9,917 nucleotides of DNA from an uncultured Propionibacteriaceae bacterium (lineage in GTDB: Bacteria; Actinomycetota; Actinomycetes; Propionibacteriales; Propionibacteriaceae): NCBI GenBank assembly GCA_945875065.1, contig CAMCJC010000067.1:1-9917 (forward strand), written 5' to 3'. Below, piece by piece: positions 5,331 to 9,917 of this stretch. Every line of letters begins with the position of its first letter. Position 1 is the first letter of the stretch. The notes under the pieces are model-generated. The model saw only the letters and a list, made by a program, of their open reading frames with translations. It did no database searches and was not told where the DNA came from. The translations under genes were made by a program, and so were the position numbers.

Positions 5331-7322
5331 TCAGTCGACGGCCCGCCGCAGAGCCTCCAAGACGTCGCCAGGGGCCGTTGCGTTCTCCAGCGCCGAGCGG
5401 ACATTCGGGTTCATCAGCGAGCGCGACAACTTGGCAAGGATGCGCAGATGCTCATCCCCGGCGTCGCGTTCAGGTACCGCGATGAGAAACACGATCTTGG
5501 CCGGCTCCCCGTCGGGCGCGTTCCAGTCGATGCCGGGCGTACGAGCGAAGGCGACCAGCGGATGCACCGCGCCGTCGCACTTGGCGTGGGGGATCGCGAT
5601 GCCCTCACCCACACCCGTCGACATGATCGCCTCGCGTTCCAGGGCGCTCGCGATCACGGCGTCCGCATCCGCGATCTGGCCGGTTTTCGCACCCAACTGC
5701 GTCAGCTCGGCGATCATCTCGTCGCGCGTGGTTGCGACGGGGGCGAGCGTGATCGTCGCCTCGCTGATGTAGCCGAGGATCGATGGCTCCGGCAAGGCGG
5801 CCTTCGAGGCAGCGGCCGGTTCGGCTACCGGCACGGCGCGATTGGCAGGTGCCTGCGCGCCGACGGTAGCAAGAGCCGGCTCTGCTGTAGCGGGTGCCTC
5901 AGCGCCAACACCGGCTTGGACGGGTTGCTGTTTGGCCGTGACCCGCATGAGCACGATCGCGAGGGCCGCGGTTACGACGGAGCCGATCGTCAATGCTATG
6001 ACGAACTGGATGGGCTGCCCGATGCCGCCGACGACTGCGACGATCAATCCGCCCCACATCACATGGCCCTCGACTCCGAGAACACCTGCGACCGCGGCAC
6101 CAACCGCCGCACCAATCATGTTGGCGGGGATGACCGCCAGAGGGTGGGCGGCGGCGAACGGGATCGCACCCTCGGTGATGCCGAAGAAACCCATGCAGGC
6201 CGCTGCTATGCCACTCTCGCGCTCCTCGTCGTCGAACAGACGCCTGGCTATGAGGGTGGCCAGGAACATTCCGATTGGCGGAACCGCGATCGCGACGGAG
6301 GTCATGCCTTGGGGTAGGAAGTTGCCGGTCGCGATCAGGCCGCCGGCGAACAGGAAGGCCACCTTGTTGACCGGGCCGCCCATGTCGAAGCCGATCATCA
6401 TGCCGAGCACGACGCCGAGCAGTACGGGTGTGGCCCCCTGCATCCCGGCGAGCCAGTTGGTCAGCGCGGTGAAGAACCACGCGATCGGGCCACCGAGCGC
6501 GTAGATGAACCCGAGACCAACCACGAGGGTCGTGACCACCGGAATGACGATGATCGGCCAGATCGGGGCCAGGTACCGGTGGACGGGGATCTTCTTGATA
6601 AGGAGTGCGATCGCGCCTGACAGCAGCCCGGTGACGATGCCGCCGAGGAAGCCGGCTCCGGCCTCGGAGCCGTACAGAGCGGGGGTGACAGCGAGCATGC
6701 CGGTGATCATGCCGGGGGCCAGACCGGGGCGGTCCGCGATGGCGTAGGCGATGTACCCGGACAGGATCGGCACCATGAGGTTGAAGCCAAGCCCGCCGAG
6801 CCCGGCCAGGGTCGCCCAGAACGTGCCTTCGGGGATCTTGAGTCCCCCGGGGCCCGGGACGCCGCCGAGGCCGTACCCGAACGCGATCATGAGGCCGCCG
6901 ACGACGACGAACGGGATCATGTGCGAGACGCCGTTCATCAGGACCCGGTACAACCCGGTGCGCTGCTTGGTCTGGACACCGGTGGACGATCCACCTCCGG
7001 CGGGCAGCGGGTTCGCCTGCAAAGCTTCCTTGATGAGCTTGCCGGGATGGTGGATGCCGTCGGAAACCCCGGAGACGACGACCCGCTTGCCGCCGAACCG
7101 GCTGAGGTCGATCTTCGAATCGGCGGCGATTACGATCGCCTCGGCCCGCTCGATCTCCTCGGCGGTGAACTCGTTCTCGACGCCGATCTGGCCGTGGGTC
7201 TCGACCTTCATCGTGAAGCCGAGTTCGGTTGCGGTGCGCTCGAGGTTCTCGGCGGCCATGTAGGTGTGTGCCACGCCCGACGGGCAGGCGGTGATCGCCA
7301 GCAGGTGGCGAGGTTGTGTCAT
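5331..7322 (-). CDS. Fructose-family PTS permease, single-chain EIIB-EIIC-EIIA
   Basis: A membrane transporter that imports its substrate and phosphorylates it at the expense of phosphoenolpyruvate via HPr. The protein is 663 aa. Domain order is IIB (about 5-100, phospho-Cys13 in ACPSGVAHT), IIC (about 125-465, multiple membrane segments, with GFDMGGPVNK near 311 and GITEGAIPF near 380), an Ala/Pro/Val-rich linker of roughly 50 residues, then IIA (about 513-663, phospho-His579 in GIAIPHAK). All phosphotransfer residues are present, so the protein looks functional and needs only the general enzymes EI and HPr. The start ATG is supported by AAGGAG 5 nt upstream. An operator matching that of the glycyl radical operon lies about 90 bp before the start, which ties the transporter to that operon and suggests that it supplies the phosphorylated substrate. 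Homology-based labels will say fructose, but no 1-phosphofructokinase gene is adjacent. The substrate may instead be an anhydrohexitol or other fructose-like compound. Confidence 0.94.
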   Translation of the reverse strand: MTQPRHLLAITACPSGVAHTYMAAENLERTATELGFTMKVETHGQIGVENEFTAEEIERAEAIVIAADSKIDLSRFGGKRVVVSGVSDGIHHPGKLIKEALQANPLPAGGGSSTGVQTKQRTGLYRVLMNGVSHMIPFVVVGGLMIAFGYGLGGVPGPGGLKIPEGTFWATLAGLGGLGFNLMVPILSGYIAYAIADRPGLAPGMITGMLAVTPALYGSEAGAGFLGGIVTGLLSGAIALLIKKIPVHRYLAPIWPIIVIPVVTTLVVGLGFIYALGGPIAWFFTALTNWLAGMQGATPVLLGVVLGMMIGFDMGGPVNKVAFLFAGGLIATGNFLPQGMTSVAIAVPPIGMFLATLIARRLFDDEERESGIAAACMGFFGITEGAIPFAAAHPLAVIPANMIGAAVGAAVAGVLGVEGHVMWGGLIVAVVGGIGQPIQFVIALTIGSVVTAALAIVLMRVTAKQQPVQAGVGAEAPATAEPALATVGAQAPANRAVPVAEPAAASKAALPEPSILGYISEATITLAPVATTRDEMIAELTQLGAKTGQIADADAVIASALEREAIMSTGVGEGIAIPHAKCDGAVHPLVAFARTPGIDWNAPDGEPAKIVFLIAVPERDAGDEHLRILAKLSRSLMNPNVRSALENATAPGDVLEALRRAVD

Positions 7323-7327
7323 TTTGG

Positions 7328-7333
7328 CTCCTT
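7328..7333 (-). promoter_or_regulatory. Ribosome binding site of the PTS gene
   Basis: On the minus strand this reads AAGGAG followed by a 5-nt spacer (CCAAA) and ATG. It is the strongest Shine-Dalgarno in the window and fixes the start at 7322. Confidence 0.8.
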
Positions 7334-7413
7334 CGCGTCCGGTCCGCGCGACGCCCTCGTCATGCGGTGGGGAAGACAGACAACTGCCGGCCCCGGGGAT
7401 GTGGACGCTTGCT

Positions 7414-7429
7414 AGTGTATCGAAACACT
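7414..7429. promoter_or_regulatory. LacI-family operator upstream of the PTS gene (copy 2)
   Basis: AGTGTATCGAAACACT is the same 16-bp palindrome as at 2003-2018 with one mismatch (A for T at 7424); the flanking T and A at 7413 and 7430 extend the symmetry to 18 bp. It lies in the 147-bp gap between the MFS and PTS genes, about 92 bp upstream of the PTS start. On the minus strand the right half contains TACACT, a possible -10 box, but I find no good -35 for it. No hairpin terminator for the MFS gene is apparent in this gap. Confidence 0.85.
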
Positions 7430-7469
7430 AAGGTTGCTTACAGGCGGGGTAGACGTTCACGAGCCCTGG

Positions 7470-8621
7470 TCAGAGGCGGGGTGTCGTCCCTCGGAGGAGG
7501 GCCGCAGCCGCAACCCCGAGAGTCGCGATGGCGAAGCCCGTTGCCATGCCTCCTCCGCCGCCGTAGGCATCGATAGCGATGCCGGCCAGCGCGGAGCCGG
7601 CCGCCGAACCAAGCAGCTGCCCCGTGGTCAGCCAGCCGTAGGCCTCCGCGGAATCCGCGAAGCCCACGGAGGCAGCAATCACAGACGACGTGGCAGCGAT
7701 CGCCGGTGCCGTTCCAAGTCCAGCGATGAACAACGCTACGGCAATGCCCCAGAAGCCGCTCAACACCGTCGCGAGCAGCAGGCCGACCGCCAGGACCGCG
7801 AGGCGTAGCGTCAAGCTCCAGTCCCGCAGCACGCGGTTGCCGACGGCCAGGCCGCCCAGGAACGAACCGATTGATGATATCGCCAACACCCAGCCGCTCA
7901 GCAGTGAGCCCTCGCCGAAGGTGCCGACGGAGCCGGCTTCCATCGCAGCGAGCGCTCCGATAAGCAGGAAGGAAACCGCTGTCATCGCGATCACCGACGG
8001 CTTGCGTAGCACCGAGCCGAATCGCCCCGCAGAGGCGGGGATCTTGAGCGCGCGGACGCACGGGTCGAGGACGAACAAGAGCCCGCCGACGAGCTGGATG
8101 CCCAGCACAACGAGCATGCCGACGGTGGTGCCGACCGTCGCTGCCATGGTCGTGATCAGCACGGGACCGAGTACCCAGATGATTTCCTGAAGAGCGGCAT
8201 CCAGATTGAACAGCGCCTGCGTCAGCCCCTTGGGAGCCAGCCGTGGATACAGGGTTCGTGCCGTCGGCTGCACGGGCGGGATCGTCGCGCCGCCGAGGGC
8301 GGCTAGCAGCACCATGGCCCACAGCGGCAGCGGTGCTACGACGACCGGTAGAAGAGCTGTTGTCGACAAGAGCAGGCAAGTCAGTAGGACTGCCGAGGCC
8401 CCGAATCGGCTGAGTTGCCGGGATACGACGGGGCCAGCAGCGGCCATCCCGATTGACAGCGCCGCGAGCACGGCGCCGGCGGCGGTGTAGTTCCCTTTGA
8501 GATGCTCGACGTGCATCAGCAGCCCGAGCGAGGTCATGCCGGCAGGGATTCGCGCGAGCAGCTGGGTCGAGATGACCCGGGCTACCCCGGTGGCCCGCAG
8601 TAGCTGAGAGTAGTGGCGCAC
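7470..8621 (-). CDS. Major facilitator superfamily transporter, substrate unknown
   Basis: An integral membrane transporter of 383 aa, rich in Ala, Leu, Gly and Val, with about 12 hydrophobic segments in two halves, as expected for MFS proteins. The first half opens with RIPAGMTSLGLLM and contains a VSRQLSRFGA loop between segments 2 and 3 that resembles the MFS signature loop. The second half starts after a polar central loop around GRFGSVLRKPSV. This layout resembles small actinobacterial MFS exporters of uncharacterised substrate. The start is GTG at 8621, without a clear Shine-Dalgarno. A TAGACT hexamer 6 nt upstream would suit a leaderless transcript. It shares strand with the ABC genes 56 bp upstream and with the PTS gene downstream. 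It ends 147 bp before the PTS start, and the operator in that gap suggests that the PTS gene has its own promoter. I have no evidence linking it to the glycyl radical pathway. Confidence 0.85.
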   Translation of the reverse strand: MRHYSQLLRATGVARVISTQLLARIPAGMTSLGLLMHVEHLKGNYTAAGAVLAALSIGMAAAGPVVSRQLSRFGASAVLLTCLLLSTTALLPVVVAPLPLWAMVLLAALGGATIPPVQPTARTLYPRLAPKGLTQALFNLDAALQEIIWVLGPVLITTMAATVGTTVGMLVVLGIQLVGGLLFVLDPCVRALKIPASAGRFGSVLRKPSVIAMTAVSFLLIGALAAMEAGSVGTFGEGSLLSGWVLAISSIGSFLGGLAVGNRVLRDWSLTLRLAVLAVGLLLATVLSGFWGIAVALFIAGLGTAPAIAATSSVIAASVGFADSAEAYGWLTTGQLLGSAAGSALAGIAIDAYGGGGGMATGFAIATLGVAAAALLRGTTPRL

Positions 8622-8627
8622 CGGCGA

Positions 8628-8633
8628 AGTCTA
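8628..8633 (-). promoter_or_regulatory. Possible -10 element for a leaderless MFS transcript
   Basis: TAGACT on the minus strand lies 6 nt before the GTG start of the MFS gene, and no Shine-Dalgarno is visible there. No clear -35 hexamer is found 16-18 bp further upstream. The call rests on spacing alone. Confidence 0.22.
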
Positions 8634-8677
8634 TGCCGACGGGCCTGTGATGGACGACGCACTAGGCAGAGGACATA

Positions 8678-9400
8678 TCACTGATCGCCTGTATGAGCGT
8701 GTCGCGGCGGTGGCGGTTGCCCCGAAAACTCGTGAGCGATGCCATCGGGGGCACCGGACGGGGTAGTTGTCATCATGGTGCCCGGGCTCAGCGTGATGAT
8801 CTGGTCACAGGCATCCCGAACGATGGGGTTGTGTGTGGCGACGATGACCGTCGCTCCTCGCTCAGCCAGCCCCCGGAGTCCTTGCACCACAGCCGCAGCG
8901 TTCTCCTCGTCCAGCGCACCCGTGGGTTCGTCGGCGAGGACCAGCTTGGCGTCGCGTACGATGATCCGGACTAGAGCGACGCGTTGCTGCTCGCCTCCGG
9001 AGAGGGTGAAGACCTTCGCTGACAGCTTGTCTTCCAAGCTCAACTGTGCGAGAACCGCGGTGAGCTTTTCACGAGGGGTGCCTCGGGGAACAGCGAGTTT
9101 CAAGTTCTCGAGTACTGTGGCGTCCTCGACCAAGGCGTAGTTCTGGAACAGGTAGCCGAGGGTGTCCCTCCGAAATCGCCGAAGATCGGAACCCTTGAGG
9201 GAGGGCAGGTCCGCCGACTGGAAGACTATGCGCCCCGCAGTGGGGTGCTGGAGTCGTCCGATGCAATGCAACAGGGTGCTTTTGCCGGCTCCACTGGGAC
9301 CCGTGAGGGCACACATGGTGCCAGCAGGAACATGAAACGAAATATCCCGCCATAGGAGCCGGGAGTCGAACGACTTAGCTAACTGGGCGATCTCCAACAC
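8678..9400 (-). CDS. ABC transporter ATP-binding protein, lactococcin 972-group bacteriocin exporter type
   Basis: The ATPase that energises the membrane partner encoded just upstream. The protein is 240 aa. Motifs in order: Walker A GPSGAGKST (34-42), Q-loop Gln86 in LFQNYALVE, signature LSGGEQ (133-138), Walker B LVLADEP (153-159) with D-loop GALD (161-164), and switch His190 in ATH. All are intact. The overall type is LolD/MacB-like. The segment FQNYALVEDATVLENLKLAV closely resembles ATPases found beside lactococcin 972-like bacteriocins, and the neighbour supports this. The C-terminal 40 or so residues after the H-loop are low-complexity, with a run of prolines. The start is GTG at 9400, 3 nt after the permease stop, with GGAGG 8 nt before it, so the two genes are translationally coupled. 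The export substrate is probably a bacteriocin or peptide encoded beyond the right edge. A general peptide or lipoprotein exporter is the alternative. Confidence 0.92.
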   Translation of the reverse strand: MLEIAQLAKSFDSRLLWRDISFHVPAGTMCALTGPSGAGKSTLLHCIGRLQHPTAGRIVFQSADLPSLKGSDLRRFRRDTLGYLFQNYALVEDATVLENLKLAVPRGTPREKLTAVLAQLSLEDKLSAKVFTLSGGEQQRVALVRIIVRDAKLVLADEPTGALDEENAAAVVQGLRGLAERGATVIVATHNPIVRDACDQIITLSPGTMMTTTPSGAPDGIAHEFSGQPPPPRHAHTGDQ

Positions 9401-9403
9401 GGG

Positions 9404-9917
9404 TCAGGCCTCCAGGGTTTCGTTCGAGACGGTTCTTTGATGGCAAGCCGCTAGCGTTGCCAGAAACGTGGCGAATACGACGGCAGTGACACCGCTCGGC
9501 GCCGCAATGTCTTGCCACGACAGTCCGGGCTTTGGGATACTGGCGTCGCCCAGGTGCCGGAACGCTGCGTACTGAGAGTTCCGTTCCGCCAAAGTACGAG
9601 GAATGTGTGACATGGTTGCTGCGGCGAGTATGACTTCAAGTCCCCAGAGGGGGAGGTAGGAGCCGAGCCATCGGTGGCCGTGAATCTGTCGTACAAAAAT
9701 GCGCCGCGCTCGCAGCTGACAGTAGGTCGCGGCAAGTGCTCCTCCGGCGAAAACCGCGATGCACGCTGCTGTAATGGTTGCAAAAATCGCTAGATGAAGG
9801 TCTCGTTCAATCGCGGTAGCGGCCCGGGCGACTTCGAGTTCAACGGGTGTCACAGATAGAACATATAGCGCCCATTTAACGAGATGTCGTTGTGTTTGGT
9901 GGTTTTCTGGGGTGTTA
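9404..9917 (-). CDS. Bacteriocin-associated ABC exporter membrane protein, C-terminal end (truncated by window edge)
   Basis: The membrane partner of the ATPase. A GTG at 9853 would give 149 aa, but the frame stays open all the way to the right edge (residues such as HLVKWALYVLS precede that GTG), so the start lies outside and this is the C-terminus of a longer protein. Three hydrophobic segments are visible: one beginning LAIFATITAACIAVF, a second around LPLWGLEVILAAATM and a third around VTAVVFATFLATLAA. The first two are joined by the basic loop RARRIFVRQIHGHRW. This is the arrangement of the last segments of FtsX/MacB-like permeases and of the larger integral membrane proteins paired with lactococcin 972-type ATPases, which usually exceed 600 aa. 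The extreme right edge looks less GC-rich than the rest. Family assignment depends largely on the adjoining ATPase. Confidence 0.78.
   Translation of the reverse strand, partial: NTPENHQTQRHLVKWALYVLSVTPVELEVARAATAIERDLHLAIFATITAACIAVFAGGALAATYCQLRARRIFVRQIHGHRWLGSYLPLWGLEVILAAATMSHIPRTLAERNSQYAAFRHLGDASIPKPGLSWQDIAAPSGVTAVVFATFLATLAACHQRTVSNETLEA
9409..9413 (-). promoter_or_regulatory. Ribosome binding site of the ABC ATPase gene
   Basis: On the minus strand GGAGG lies inside the 3' end of the permease gene, 8 nt before the GTG at 9400. It supports that start and the coupling of the two genes. Confidence 0.7.

Noticed and set aside
5322..5340. Small palindromes TCTAGA and GTCGAC at the convergent junction as a bidirectional terminator
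   Set aside because: Six-base restriction-site palindromes with no loop, no longer stem and no T-tract; not a credible terminator.
5448..6317. Long plus-strand open frame (289 aa) opposite the PTS gene
   Set aside because: It lies wholly antisense to a well-supported PTS gene, its translation is Arg/Asp/Gly-rich without recognisable domains, and such frames are expected opposite GC-rich coding sequence.
5842..7263. Plus-strand frames opposite the IIC domain (for example 5842-6504 and 6751-7263)
   Set aside because: Pro/Thr/Ala-rich antisense shadows with no family resemblance and no ribosome binding site.
7438..8379. Minus-strand open frame (313 aa) overlapping the MFS gene in another frame
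   Set aside because: Its Arg/Gly-rich composition is typical of a frame-shifted shadow, while the overlapping frame encodes a clear multi-segment membrane protein.
9404..9853. Complete 149-aa membrane protein starting at GTG 9853
   Set aside because: The frame continues without a stop to the window edge with plausible protein sequence, so this is better read as the end of a larger permease.

Overview
The window is GC-rich throughout, has GTG as well as ATG starts, and carries a UvrC and a lactococcin-972-type exporter of actinobacterial flavour. I read it as a chromosomal segment of a high-GC actinobacterium. A glycyl radical enzyme is destroyed by oxygen, so the host must live anaerobically at least part of the time; a facultative or anaerobic Propionibacteriaceae- or Actinomycetales-like organism is plausible, but I cannot name a genus.

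Layout, left to right. (1) The 3' two-thirds of a uvrC gene runs in from the left edge on the + strand and ends at 971. (2) A LacI-family regulator (about 991-1998, +) follows after 19 bp. (3) A perfect 16-bp palindromic operator (2003-2018) lies just beyond the regulator's stop codon, directly after a recognisable promoter. (4) A glycyl radical enzyme of the PflD-like group (2034-4400, +) and its radical SAM activating enzyme (4403-5329, +) form a tight two-gene operon. (5) A single-chain fructose-family PTS permease with domains IIB-IIC-IIA (5331-7322, -) converges on the operon with one base between the two stop codons. (6) Upstream of the PTS gene lies a second copy of the same operator with one mismatch (7414-7429). 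(7) An MFS transporter (7470-8621, -). (8) An ABC ATPase (8678-9400, -) and the C-terminal end of its membrane partner (9404 to beyond the right edge, -) resemble exporters of lactococcin 972-group bacteriocins.

How it fits together: the LacI regulator most likely represses both the glycyl radical operon and the PTS permease through the two matching operators. The PTS would import and phosphorylate a sugar-like compound, and the glycyl radical enzyme would act on the phosphorylated product. It has the Cys-x-Glu active-site signature of C-O/C-N/C-S cleaving members and, from memory, closely resembles E. coli PflD, which is encoded beside a fructose-like PTS and has been reported to open the ring of 1,5-anhydromannitol 6-phosphate. 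The best hypothesis is therefore an anaerobic anhydrosugar (or related sugar-phosphate) utilisation locus. No aldolase or alcohol dehydrogenase for the later steps is in the window. The bacteriocin exporter and the MFS protein look unrelated to this module. I saw no tRNA, rRNA, CRISPR array, insertion sequence or convincing intrinsic terminator, and no gene-free stretch exceeds 300 bases.
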